Under the pieces are notes generated by a model. The model was not told the origin of the DNA. It saw only the letters and a program-made list of their open reading frames with translations, and did not search any database. DNA of 64,000 nt, taken from assembly GCF_020164955.1 (NCBI RefSeq), contig NZ_JAIUHG010000011.1:107777-171776 (forward strand), read 5' to 3'. The stretch is from Mesorhizobium sp. CA8 (GTDB lineage: Bacteria > Pseudomonadota > Alphaproteobacteria > Rhizobiales > Rhizobiaceae). The translations under genes were made by a program, and so were the position numbers. This document shows, piece after piece, positions 28,423 to 39,942 of the stretch. Numbering within the stretch: the stretch's first letter is position 1; every line of letters starts with the position of its first letter.

Positions 28423-28571
28423 GGTGGTCTCCGTATTTGTATGACAAATCGATAGGACAATGCGTCCATGCAGGCAAGAGGCAGGCGCAGCCGGAACCCG
28501 GACTTTGGTGCGATAGACTTGTTTCGGGCCGCGCGCTACGACCAACCGGCATAGCAATCCGGGAGGTCTTG

Positions 28572-29021
28572 ATGGCTTTGGTGATCGAAGGCGAGGAGCG
28601 GATCGCCGCACCCATCGGGAAAGTGTGGGAAGCCCTCAACGACCCGGAGATCCTGAAAGAAGCCATTCCCGGCTGCCAGAGCCTCGAGAAGAATTCGGAC
28701 ACCGCGATGGCGGCGACCGTGGTGCTGAAGATCGGGCCGATCAAGGCGACCTTCAACGGCGAAGTCACGCTGAAAAACATCAAGCCACCGCATTCCTACA
28801 CCATCCAGGGCGAAGGCAAGGGCGGCGTTGCCGGTTTCGCCAAGGGCGGCGCCGACGTCACGCTGACCGCCGACGGGGCGGACTCGACGGTGCTCAAATA
28901 CGCCGCCAAGGCCGAGGTCGGGGGCAAGATCGCGCAACTCGGCAGCAGGCTGATCGAGTCGACATCGAAGAAATTGGCGGGGCAGTTCTTCTCGACATTC
29001 GGTGAGAAGGTCGGCGCGTGA
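28572..29021 (+). CDS. CoxG / SRPBCC family protein
   Basis: A 149-residue START-fold protein of the carbon monoxide dehydrogenase subunit G family: [20 protein letters not shown] at the N-terminus, then [18 protein letters not shown] and a C-terminal helix [14 protein letters not shown]. CoxG proteins help recruit or mature molybdenum hydroxylases at the membrane. No xanthine- or CO-dehydrogenase-type hydroxylase gene is adjacent here, so a more general lipid-binding role is possible. GGGAGG precedes the ATG. Confidence 0.88.
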   Translation: MALVIEGEERIAAPIGKVWEALNDPEILKEAIPGCQSLEKNSDTAMAATVVLKIGPIKATFNGEVTLKNIKPPHSYTIQGEGKGGVAGFAKGGADVTLTADGADSTVLKYAAKAEVGGKIAQLGSRLIESTSKKLAGQFFSTFGEKVGA

Positions 29022-29039
29022 CCCCAAAGAAAAGGGGAG

Positions 29040-30215
<1,176 letters not shown>

Positions 30216-30422
30216 GATCTTTCCTCGGCGTTTGGCGTTCCAAATAGTGCAGTTTCCCGGCAGAACCAAGCCGTGGCGCAACGGCTCGGCCGGCGTGCCC
30301 CGGAAAGCGACGGATGGTGTCGGGTTAGCCAACCGGTATCGAGCTTCGAGCCTGAGCCGTGGCCAAACGACCCGGCCGCGCTATCTCCATTGCCATCACG
30401 ACAATCTGTGAAGGAGACCGTC

Positions 30423-30800
30423 ATGCTCCAAAACAGCAATGCGATAGCCAATCTCGCGGTCAAGGACCTGGACAAGGCCAAGGCGTTCTACGAAGGAACG
30501 CTCGGCCTCAAACAAGTAGACGACATGGGCGGCGAGTTGGTCGTCTACAAGAGCGGCGACACATTTATCAACGTCTACCATTCGCAATTCGCCGGCACCA
30601 ACAAGGCGACGGCGGTAACCTGGGCGGTCGGCGACCGGATCGATGCAATCGTCAAATCGTTGAAGTCGAAGGGCGTCACTTTCGAGCATTACGACATGCC
30701 GGGGCTGTCGCTCGAGGGCGACATCCATGTCGGCCAAGGCATGAAGGTCGCCTGGTTCAAGGATCCCGACGGCAATATCCTCAACCTCGCGGGCGGATAG
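30423..30800 (+). CDS. VOC (glyoxalase/bleomycin resistance) family protein
   Basis: A 125-residue single VOC-domain protein with ANLAVKDLDKAKAFYEGTLG at the start and VAWFKDPDGNILNLAGG at the end, the latter carrying the usual Asp-Pro-(D/E)-Gly-Asn turn. It lacks most metal-binding positions of glyoxalase I (no HHxE/E set is obvious). GAAGGAG precedes the ATG. The gene is divergent from mrp, with 207 bases between them. Function unknown beyond the fold. Confidence 0.88.
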   Translation: MLQNSNAIANLAVKDLDKAKAFYEGTLGLKQVDDMGGELVVYKSGDTFINVYHSQFAGTNKATAVTWAVGDRIDAIVKSLKSKGVTFEHYDMPGLSLEGDIHVGQGMKVAWFKDPDGNILNLAGG

Positions 30801-30824
30801 TGACGCGGCCGCGATCCGGCCGTC

Positions 30825-31829
30825 TCATGCGGCCAGTCGGGTCGCGAAATAGGTCAATGCCGAGATCGCCGCCGTCGCCGGCAAGGTGATCACCCAGGCG
30901 ACGACGATATTGCCGGCGATGCCCCAGCGTACGGCGGAGACGCGGCGGGCGGCGCCCACGCCGATGATGGCGCCGGTGATGGTGTGCGTCGTCGAGACCG
31001 GGACACCGAGCCAGGTGGCGGCGAAAAGCGTTATGGCGCCGCCGGTCTCGGCGCAAAAACCCTGCATGGGATTGAGCCGCGTGATCTTCGATCCCATCGT
31101 GTGGACGATGCGCCAGCCACCGAACAGCGTGCCCAGCGCCAGCGCCGACTGGCAGGTGAGGACCACCCACAGCGGCACATAGAAAGTCGGGCCGAGCGCG
31201 CCTTGCGAAAAGAGCAGCACGGCGATGATGCCCATGGTCTTCTGCGCGTCGTTGCCGCCATGCCCTAGCGAATAGAGCGAGGCGGAAAAGAACTGCAGCA
31301 CGCGAAAGCTGTTGTCGACCGCGAACGGCGTCTGCCGCACGAACAGCCAGGAGACGATGAGAACGAGGACAAGCGCCAGCACGAATCCCGTCGCCGGCGA
31401 GAGCACGATGGCCGCGACCGTCTTGCCGAGCCCGGACCAGACGATGGCGCCGGTTCCGGCCTTGGCGACGCCGGCGCCGACCAGCCCGCCGATCAGCGCA
31501 TGCGAGCTGCTCGACGGAATGCCGGCGACCCAGGTGACGATGTTCCAGACGATCGCCCCGATAAGCGCCGAGAAGATCACTGCCGGCGTGACGATGCTGG
31601 CGTCGATGATGCCTTTTCCCACGGTCTCGGCGACATGCAGGCCGAAGAACAGGAAGGCGATGAAATTGAAGAACGCGGCCCAGAACACGGCGTAATGCGG
31701 CCTGAGCACCCGGGTGGAGACGATCGTCGCGATCGAGTTGGCGGCATCGTGCAGGCCGTTGAGGAAATCGAAGAACAGCGCCACGGCAACGAGGCCGATC
31801 AGCAGGGGAAAAGCGATCGTGGCTTCCAT
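30825..31829 (-). CDS. pit: Low-affinity inorganic phosphate transporter (Pit family)
   Basis: A 334-residue membrane protein with about ten hydrophobic segments and the duplicated PiT signatures: FFDFLNGLHDAANSIAT near the N-terminus and LYSLGHGGNDAQKTMGIIAV in the second half, with GIPSSSSHALIGGLVGAG and GVPVSTTHTITGAIIGVG. It co-transports phosphate (metal-phosphate) with protons. Three bases separate it from the DUF47 gene upstream, the usual rhizobial orfA-pit arrangement. Confidence 0.94.
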   Translation of the reverse strand: MEATIAFPLLIGLVAVALFFDFLNGLHDAANSIATIVSTRVLRPHYAVFWAAFFNFIAFLFFGLHVAETVGKGIIDASIVTPAVIFSALIGAIVWNIVTWVAGIPSSSSHALIGGLVGAGVAKAGTGAIVWSGLGKTVAAIVLSPATGFVLALVLVLIVSWLFVRQTPFAVDNSFRVLQFFSASLYSLGHGGNDAQKTMGIIAVLLFSQGALGPTFYVPLWVVLTCQSALALGTLFGGWRIVHTMGSKITRLNPMQGFCAETGGAITLFAATWLGVPVSTTHTITGAIIGVGAARRVSAVRWGIAGNIVVAWVITLPATAAISALTYFATRLAA

Positions 31830-31832
31830 CGC

Positions 31833-32474
31833 CTAAACGTTCTCGATGACGATGCCGCTGATCTCATTGGCGACATCCTCGAACCGGTCGACCACCTTTT
31901 CCAGCTGGCCATAGATCTCCGAGCCGATCAGATAGGCCATGGCGTCGCCGCGGCCGTGACGCTTGAACAGATCCTTCAAGCCCTGCTCGTGCAGGTCGTC
32001 GGCGCGGCCCTCGACGCGCATGACCTCCTCGGCGATGGCGTTGAGGCGCGCTGCGTTGGCGCCCACTTTGCTGAGCAGCGGGATCGCTTCCGCGACCAAT
32101 CGGGCGGCCTGGACGATGACTTCGCCCATTTCCCGCATCAGCGGATCGAACTCCCTCACCTCGAACAATTTCACCGTCTTGACGGTCTTGTGCATCATGT
32201 CGATGGCATCATCCATCGACTGGATCAGGTCCTTGATGTCGCCGCGGTCGAAGGGGGTGATGAAGGAGCGCCTGACGGCAAGCAGGACCTCGGCGGTGAT
32301 GCCGTCAGCTTCGTTTTCGAGATCGATGATCTTCTGGCACCAGCGGTCGATGTCCTTGCCCTGCAGAAGCTGCTCGAGGGCCTCGGCGCCGCCGACCACG
32401 GTGCGCGAATGCCGCTCGAACATATCGAAGAAACGATCCTCGCGCGGCAACAGCTTGCGAAACCAGCTCAGCAT
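31833..32474 (-). CDS. DUF47 / PhoU-like Pit accessory protein
   Basis: A 213-residue all-helical protein of the DUF47 (TIGR00153) family, starting MLSWFRKLLPREDRFFDMFE and containing ENEADGITAEVLLAVRRSFI and FDRGDIKDLIQSMDDAIDMM. Such proteins are PhoU-like regulators of the adjacent Pit transporter. AGGAGG and AGGAGGG-type sites precede ATG 32474. In Sinorhizobium the equivalent pair is repressed by PhoB under phosphate starvation; no Pho box was identified here. Confidence 0.92.
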   Translation of the reverse strand: MLSWFRKLLPREDRFFDMFERHSRTVVGGAEALEQLLQGKDIDRWCQKIIDLENEADGITAEVLLAVRRSFITPFDRGDIKDLIQSMDDAIDMMHKTVKTVKLFEVREFDPLMREMGEVIVQAARLVAEAIPLLSKVGANAARLNAIAEEVMRVEGRADDLHEQGLKDLFKRHGRGDAMAYLIGSEIYGQLEKVVDRFEDVANEISGIVIENV

Positions 32475-32632
32475 CTTGTCCCTCCTTGCCTCCGCCCTAC
32501 CCCACATAGCGCCATGCGCGGCGCGGGAAAACAGATAGCCGGCTCAAAAATGTGGACGAGACCCGATTGCGCGTGTCTTGCGAAGCGAGGCGATTTCCTC
32601 GACCTTGGACCGAACACTGCGGATCGGATGGC

Positions 32633-33532
32633 ATGATCGACAAGCTGGAATTCTTCATCGCTCTCGCCAAGGAGGAGCATTTCGGCCGGGCCGCGGAGGT
32701 GTGCGGCGTCACCCAACCGACCTTGTCGGCCGGCATCAAGCAGCTCGAGGAGCAGTTGGGCGTCATGCTGGTGCTGCGCGGCTCGCGCTTCCAGGGCCTG
32801 ACGCCGGAAGGCAAGCAGGTGCTGGGCTGGGCGCGCCGCATCGTCGGCGACTCACGCACGATGCGCGAGGAGATGCGGGCGGCGCGCCACGGGCTGTCCG
32901 GGCGTATCCGCATCGCCGCGATACCGACGGCGCTCGCCATGGTGGCGCGGCTGACGACGCCATTCCGCGAAAAGCATCCGGGCGTCACGTTCTCGGTGCT
33001 GTCGCGCACATCAATCGAAGTGCTGTCGCTGCTCGGCAATTTCGACGTCGATGCCGGCATCACCTATCTCGACAACGAGCCGCTCGGGCGCGTGACCAGC
33101 GTGCCGCTCTATGACGAGCGCTATCAGCTGATCACCGCGATCGGAAACCCCTATTCCGACCGCGACAAAGTGACATGGTCGGAGATCAGCCAATTGCCGC
33201 TCTGCCTGCTGACGCCGGATATGCAAAACCGCCGCATCATCGACCAGCATCTGGCGGAAGCCGGCGTGCAGGTGCGGCCGACGCTGGAATCGAATTCGAT
33301 GATCGTGCTGTTCTCGCATATCCGTACCGGCAAATGGTCGTCGATCATGCCGCTCAACCTTGCGGAAACGTTCGGCTTTTCCGAGCCGATCCGGGCGATC
33401 CCGATCGTCGAGCCGGACGCCAGCCATACAGTCGGGCTGGTGGCGGCGCCGCGCGAGCCGCACACGCCGCTGGTGCAGGCGCTTCTGGGAGAGGCGATGG
33501 CGCTGGCGGACGATTTCCGTGCCCACCGCTAG
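32633..33532 (+). CDS. fdsR: LysR family regulator, probable FdsR
   Basis: A 299-residue LysR protein. The winged helix EEHFGRAAEVCGVTQPTLSA with IKQLEEQLG lies in the first 60 residues; the rest is the two-lobed effector domain (AAIPTALAMVARLTTPF onwards). It lies 193 bases before fdsG in the same direction, and an OxyR-like palindrome lies between them. Similar regulators activate soluble formate dehydrogenase operons in response to formate; I assign the role from context. ATG 32633 begins the conserved MIDKLEFFI. Confidence 0.85.
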   Translation: MIDKLEFFIALAKEEHFGRAAEVCGVTQPTLSAGIKQLEEQLGVMLVLRGSRFQGLTPEGKQVLGWARRIVGDSRTMREEMRAARHGLSGRIRIAAIPTALAMVARLTTPFREKHPGVTFSVLSRTSIEVLSLLGNFDVDAGITYLDNEPLGRVTSVPLYDERYQLITAIGNPYSDRDKVTWSEISQLPLCLLTPDMQNRRIIDQHLAEAGVQVRPTLESNSMIVLFSHIRTGKWSSIMPLNLAETFGFSEPIRAIPIVEPDASHTVGLVAAPREPHTPLVQALLGEAMALADDFRAHR

Positions 33533-33556
33533 GTTAGACAATGCAAGCCGCCGGAT

Positions 33557-33579
33557 CTTGATAGGAAATTTCTATCAAG
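33557..33579. promoter_or_regulatory. LysR/OxyR-type operator upstream of fdsG
   Basis: CTTGATAG (33557-33564), seven bases, then CTATCAAG (33572-33579): a perfect inverted repeat with the ATAG-N7-CTAT spacing used by OxyR-like LysR proteins. It lies 147 bases upstream of the fdsG start and 25 bases after the regulator gene, so it is the most likely binding site of the LysR protein. Confidence 0.75.
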
Positions 33580-33725
33580 CGACGAGAGCGCTTTATTGAT
33601 TTCGGAGGTTTCCTCTGATTTCGTAAGGACTTAGCGATATTGCGCCCTATGCATGTCGTTGCCCCGAAACCGCTCTATATGCTGGGGTGACATACATTGG
33701 CCGCCACGACCAGGGAGGGCGCTGC

Positions 33726-34201
33726 GTGAGCATGCAGGCCGCAAGTACCGAGATCGCGTCGCGCACGGCGGCGATCATTGACGAGATGAAGGGCCTCGAA
33801 GGCCCGTTGCTGCCGATCCTGCACAGCATACAGGAAGAGTTCGGGCACGTTCCGAAGGACGCGCTGCCGGTGATCGCCGATGGGCTGAACCTATCGCGGG
33901 CCGAGGTGCACGGCGTGGTCAGCTTCTATCACGATTTCCGCGCCAAGCCTGCCGGCCGGCACGTGCTGAAGCTCTGCCAGGCCGAGGCCTGCCAGTCGAT
34001 GGGCTCGGATGCGGTCGCGGGCAAGGTCAAGCAGTTGCTCGGCATCGATTTCCACGAAACCACGCGCGACGGATCGGTTACACTGGAGCCGGTCTATTGC
34101 CTCGGGCTGTGCGCCTGCTCGCCGTCGGCGATGCTCGACGGCGAAGTCATCGGCCGGCTCGATGACGAAAAGATCGAAGAGATCGTCGCGGAGGTATGTT
34201 C

Positions 34202-34205
<4 letters not shown>
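33726..34205 (+). CDS. fdsG: NAD-dependent formate dehydrogenase, gamma subunit
   Basis: A 159-residue NuoE-like subunit. The [2Fe-2S] site is formed by LCQAEACQSMG (Cys-x4-Cys) and VYCLGLCACSP (Cys-x3-Cys). It passes electrons between FdsA and the NADH site of FdsB in a soluble cytoplasmic complex. GTG 33726 is chosen because AGGGAGGG lies at proper distance; ATG 33732 is also in frame. The stop overlaps fdsB (ATGA). Confidence 0.94.
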
Positions 34206-35758
<1,553 letters not shown>

Positions 35759-35768
35759 GAGCTGGCAA

Positions 35769-38681
35769 ATGAACATTAAGGCCGACTTCCCGACGCTCAT
35801 CGAAGAGATCGACTACGGCACGCCGGAGTCGAAAGCGACGAAGCAGGTGACCCTGACCGTCGACGGGCAAAGCATCACCGTGCCGGAAGGCACCTCGATC
35901 ATGCGCGCGGCCATGGAGGGCGGCGTCGAGATCCCGAAGCTGTGCGCCACCGACATGCTGGACTCCTTCGGCTCCTGCCGCGTCTGCCTGGTCGAGATCG
36001 AAGGGCGCGGCGGCACGCCGGCCTCCTGCACGACGCCGGTGGGCGAAGGTATGGTAGTGCGCACGCAGTCCGAGCGGCTCGACGCCATCCGCCGCGGCGT
36101 CATGGAGCTCTATGTCTCCGACCATCCGATGGGCTGGAACGAGAAGGCCGGAACCGGCGCCAGCGAGTTCGATGCGGTGGCGAAGTCAGTGGGCCTCACG
36201 GAGAACCGTTACAGCGTCGAAGGCCGCAACCATGTCAAGCAAGAGGGCGGCATCGCGCCCGGCCATGGCTCATTGGCCGTCGAGTATATCGCCCGCGACG
36301 AATCCAATCCCTATTTCACCTACGATCCGGCGCAGTGCATCGTCTGCTCGCGTTGCGTGCGCGCCTGCGAAGAGGTGCAGGGCACCTTCGCGCTGACCAT
36401 CGAGGGCCGCGGCTTCGAATCGCGCATGGTCGCCGGCATGCATGAGGACTTCATCGCTTCCGAATGCGTCTCCTGCGGCGCCTGCGTGCAGGCCTGCCCG
36501 ACCGACGCGCTGCGCGAGAAGACCGTGCTCGAGAAGGGCATGCCGGAGCGCTCTGCCGTCACCACCTGCGCCTATTGCGGCGTCGGCTGCTCGTTCAAGG
36601 CCGAGGTCAAGGGCGACGAGGTCATTCGCATGATGCCCTACAAGGATGGCAAGGCGAACCACGGCCATAGCTGCGTCAAGGGCCGTTTCGCCTATGGCTA
36701 TGCCACCCACAAGGACCGCATCCTGTCGCCGATGATCCGCGAGAAGATTTCCGATCCGTGGCGCGAAGTGACCTGGGAAGAGGCGATCGCCCACACGGCG
36801 AAGGAATTCCGCCGCATCCAGTATCAGTATGGACGCACCGCTATCGGCGGGATCACCTCCTCGCGCTGCACGAATGAGGAAACCTACCTCGTCCAGAAGC
36901 TGGTTCGCCAAGGTTTCCGCAACAACAATGTCGACACCTGCGCCCGCGTCTGCCATTCGCCGACCGGCTACGGGCTCGGTCAGACCTACGGCACCTCGGC
37001 CGGCACGCAGGATTTCGATTCGGTCGAGTTCACCGATGTCGCCGTCATCATCGGCGCCAATCCGGCTTCCGCGCATCCGGTGTTCGCCTCGCGGCTGAAG
37101 AAGCGGCTGCGCCAGGGCGCCAAGCTGATCGTGATCGATCCGCGCCGCACCGAGATGGTGAAATCGGCGCATATCGAGGCGGACTACCACCTGCCCTTGA
37201 AGCCCGGCACCAATGTGGCGGTGCTGACGGCGCTGGCGCATGTGATCGTCACCGAAGGCCTGTTTGACGAAGCGTTCATCCGCGAGCGCTGCGACTGGGC
37301 CGAATTCCAGGATTGGGCGTCCTTCGTCGCCCTGCCGGAGAACAGCCCGGAAACCGTCGGCAAGCTGTCCGGGGTCGACCCGGAAGCTATCCGGGGCGCT
37401 GCGCGCCTCTACGCCAAGGGCGGCAATGGCGCGATCTATTACGGCCTCGGCGTGACCGAGCACAGCCAGGGCTCGACCACGGTGATCGCCATCGCCAATC
37501 TTGCCATGGCAACCGGCAATATCGGCCGGCAGGGCGTCGGCGTGAACCCGCTGCGCGGGCAGAACAATGTGCAGGGCTCCTGCGACATGGGCTCCTTCCC
37601 GCATGAACTGCCGGGCTACCGACACATCTCCGGCGACGCGGTGCGCGACATTTATGAGAGCCTGTGGGGCGTTAAGCTGGACGACGAGCCGGGCCTTCGC
37701 ATCCCCAACATGCTGGACGCCGCCGTCGACGGCTCGTTCAAGGGCATCTACATCCAGGGCGAGGACATCCTGCAGTCCGACCCCGACACCAAGCATGTCG
37801 CCGGCGGCCTCGCCGCGATGGAATGCGTGGTCGTCCACGACCTCTTCCTCAACGAGACGGCGAACTACGCGCATGTCTTCCTGCCGGGCTCGACGTTTCT
37901 CGAGAAGGACGGCACCTTCACCAATGCCGAGCGCCGCATCAACATGGTGCGCAAGGTGTTGGAGCCGAAGGCCCGCCACGCCGACTGGGAAGCGACGCAG
38001 GAGCTTGCCCGCGCCATCGGGCTCGACTGGAACTATACCCATCCGTCGCAGATCATGGACGAGATCGCCCAGACGACGCCGAGCTTCGCCGGTGTCTCGT
38101 TCGAGCTGCTCGACCGCGTCGGCTCGGTGCAGTGGCCGTGCAACGAGAAGGCGCCGCTCGGCACGCCGATCATGCATGTCGACGGCTTCGTGCGCGGCAG
38201 GGGCAAGTTCATCCGCACCGAATATGTGGCGACGGACGAGCGGACCGGTCCGCGCTATCCGCTGCTGCTGACCACCGGCCGTATCCTTTCCCAGTACAAT
38301 GTCGGCGCGCAGACAAGGCGCACCGAAAACGTCGTTTGGCATGCCGAGGACCGGCTGGAGATCCATCCGCACGACGCCGAAGTCCGCGGCGTGCGCGATG
38401 GCGACTGGGTGCGGCTGGCGAGCCGCTCCGGTGAAACGACGCTGCGCGCGCTGATCACCGACCGCGTCTCGCCCGGCGTCGTCTACACGACCTTCCACCA
38501 TCCGGACACGCAGGCCAACGTGATCACCACCGACTTCTCGGACTGGGCGACCAACTGTCCGGAATACAAGGTCACCGCCGTGCAGGTGGCGCCATCCAAC
38601 GGCCCGACCGACTGGCAGAAGGACTACAACGAGCAGGCCAGGCAGAGCCGGCGCATCGCACCGCTGGAAGCGGCGGAGTAG
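35769..38681 (+). CDS. fdsA: NAD-dependent formate dehydrogenase, alpha (molybdenum) subunit
   Basis: A 970-residue catalytic subunit. The N-terminal NuoG-like part has [2Fe-2S] cysteines at 59, 70, 73 and 87, then two ferredoxin-type clusters (CIVCSRCVRACEE and CVSCGACVQACPT) and CAYCGVGCSFKAE of the molybdopterin domain. The metal ligand is Cys at about 395 in CARVCHSPTGYGLG, so this is a Cys- (not Sec-) containing enzyme. The C-terminal half is the bis-MGD fold. It oxidises formate to CO2 in the cytoplasm. Standard length and order after fdsB. Confidence 0.96.
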   Translation: MNIKADFPTLIEEIDYGTPESKATKQVTLTVDGQSITVPEGTSIMRAAMEGGVEIPKLCATDMLDSFGSCRVCLVEIEGRGGTPASCTTPVGEGMVVRTQSERLDAIRRGVMELYVSDHPMGWNEKAGTGASEFDAVAKSVGLTENRYSVEGRNHVKQEGGIAPGHGSLAVEYIARDESNPYFTYDPAQCIVCSRCVRACEEVQGTFALTIEGRGFESRMVAGMHEDFIASECVSCGACVQACPTDALREKTVLEKGMPERSAVTTCAYCGVGCSFKAEVKGDEVIRMMPYKDGKANHGHSCVKGRFAYGYATHKDRILSPMIREKISDPWREVTWEEAIAHTAKEFRRIQYQYGRTAIGGITSSRCTNEETYLVQKLVRQGFRNNNVDTCARVCHSPTGYGLGQTYGTSAGTQDFDSVEFTDVAVIIGANPASAHPVFASRLKKRLRQGAKLIVIDPRRTEMVKSAHIEADYHLPLKPGTNVAVLTALAHVIVTEGLFDEAFIRERCDWAEFQDWASFVALPENSPETVGKLSGVDPEAIRGAARLYAKGGNGAIYYGLGVTEHSQGSTTVIAIANLAMATGNIGRQGVGVNPLRGQNNVQGSCDMGSFPHELPGYRHISGDAVRDIYESLWGVKLDDEPGLRIPNMLDAAVDGSFKGIYIQGEDILQSDPDTKHVAGGLAAMECVVVHDLFLNETANYAHVFLPGSTFLEKDGTFTNAERRINMVRKVLEPKARHADWEATQELARAIGLDWNYTHPSQIMDEIAQTTPSFAGVSFELLDRVGSVQWPCNEKAPLGTPIMHVDGFVRGRGKFIRTEYVATDERTGPRYPLLLTTGRILSQYNVGAQTRRTENVVWHAEDRLEIHPHDAEVRGVRDGDWVRLASRSGETTLRALITDRVSPGVVYTTFHHPDTQANVITTDFSDWATNCPEYKVTAVQVAPSNGPTDWQKDYNEQARQSRRIAPLEAAE

Positions 38682-38684
38682 TTC

Positions 38685-39515
38685 TTGACCGCGCGGCGCA
38701 AAGCCACGACGCAAATTTCGCGGCTGGCGCATCGCGCCAGCGGCACCGCGGCCGCGAACCGCATGGTGCCGGAAGAGACGCCGGTGGCGTTCTCCTTTGC
38801 CGGCACCACGCATGCGGTGATGATGGCGAGTCCCGCCGATTTCGAGGATTTCGCGCTCGGATTCTCGCTGACCGAAGGCATCATCGCCGATCCAAAAGAG
38901 ATCGAGGCGATCGAGGTCGAGGATCTCGGCGCCGGCATCGATATCCAGATCAGGCTCAAGGACCAGGCCAACACGCGTTTCCAGGCGCGGCGGCGCAGGC
39001 TGGCCGGGCCGGTCGGCTGCGGCTTGTGCGGCATCGAATCCATCGAGGAGGCGATGCGCTCGGTCGACGCCGTTGGTGCGTCGCGACTTACGCTTCAATC
39101 GGAAGATATAGCAAGCGCCGTCCGCCTGCTGTCGAAGCAGCAGCCGCTGCACACTGAAACCGGCGCGGTGCACGCTGCCGGTTTCTACGTTCCCGGCAAG
39201 GGCATCGTGATGGCGCGCGAGGATGTTGGCCGCCACAATGCGCTGGACAAGCTCGCCGGCGCGCTGGCCAAGGCCGGCATCGACGGCTCGAGCGGCGCGG
39301 TCGTGGTAACCTCTCGCGTCTCGGTCGAGATGGTGCAGAAGACCGCCGCCATAGGCGCCTCGATCATCATGGCGGTTTCGGCGCCGACCGCGCTCGCCAT
39401 CCGCACGGCCGACGCCGCCGGTATGACGCTGGTGGGGCTGGTGCGCGGGGACGATTTCGATATTTTCACCCACCCCGAACGGGTGACTTCTGGAGTTGCC
39501 AAGCATGTCGCATGA
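38685..39515 (+). CDS. fdhD: Formate dehydrogenase accessory sulfurtransferase
   Basis: A 276-residue FdhD (FdsC) protein. The conserved Cys-x2-Cys is GCGLCGI (Cys 112 and 115), with EDFALGFSLTEGII and AREDVGRHNALDKL on either side. It transfers sulfur to the molybdenum cofactor of FdsA, without which the enzyme is inactive. The start is TTG three bases after the fdsA stop, with GGAG overlapping the fdsA end. Its 3' end overlaps fdsD by 11 bases. Confidence 0.94.
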   Translation: MTARRKATTQISRLAHRASGTAAANRMVPEETPVAFSFAGTTHAVMMASPADFEDFALGFSLTEGIIADPKEIEAIEVEDLGAGIDIQIRLKDQANTRFQARRRRLAGPVGCGLCGIESIEEAMRSVDAVGASRLTLQSEDIASAVRLLSKQQPLHTETGAVHAAGFYVPGKGIVMAREDVGRHNALDKLAGALAKAGIDGSSGAVVVTSRVSVEMVQKTAAIGASIIMAVSAPTALAIRTADAAGMTLVGLVRGDDFDIFTHPERVTSGVAKHVA

Positions 39516-39792
39516 TGAAGAACACGTCACCAGCACCGCGGAAAAGCTGGTGCGCATGGCCAACCAGATCGCCGCCTTCTTCCATTCGAAGCCGCGCGAG
39601 GAAGGCATTGCCGGCGTTGCCGAGCACATCAACAAGTTCTGGGAGCCCCGGATGCGGCGCCAGCTCTTCGAGATGCTCGACGCCGGCACCGAGAATTTCG
39701 ATGAACTCGTGATCGCCGCCTCGGCCAAGATCAAGCGGCCACCGACGCCGGAGCAGGCCGACAAGAGCCTAGGCTACGCCAGGCCGGCATAG
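39505..39792 (+). CDS. fdsD: Formate dehydrogenase, delta subunit
   Basis: A 95-residue small subunit with the FdsD features EKLVRMANQIAAFFHSKPRE, GVAEHINKFWEPRMRRQLFE and a Lys/Arg-rich C-terminus. It is required for a stable FdsABG complex. ATG 39505 follows TGGAG by nine bases; TTG 39496 is also in frame. Last gene of the fds operon. Confidence 0.92.
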   Translation: MSHDEEHVTSTAEKLVRMANQIAAFFHSKPREEGIAGVAEHINKFWEPRMRRQLFEMLDAGTENFDELVIAASAKIKRPPTPEQADKSLGYARPA

Positions 39793-39942
39793 GCTGGAGG
39801 CCGTTTCGCGCTGGTGGTGCAAACGCGGCCCAGGCGGCGCCAAGGATCTTACATTCCAACTCTCTAAAGTTTGTCTGCCGTAAGCGGCCTGCCTCTGCTA
39901 TGCTTGACGCCAGGAAATCGTCTGGCCGGCGGGGTAGTTTGC

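Noticed and set aside
36270..39764. A 1164-codon open frame on the minus strand across fdsA, fdhD and fdsD
   Set aside because: It is antisense to clearly recognised genes and has no family resemblance; long empty frames are expected opposite high-GC coding sequence.
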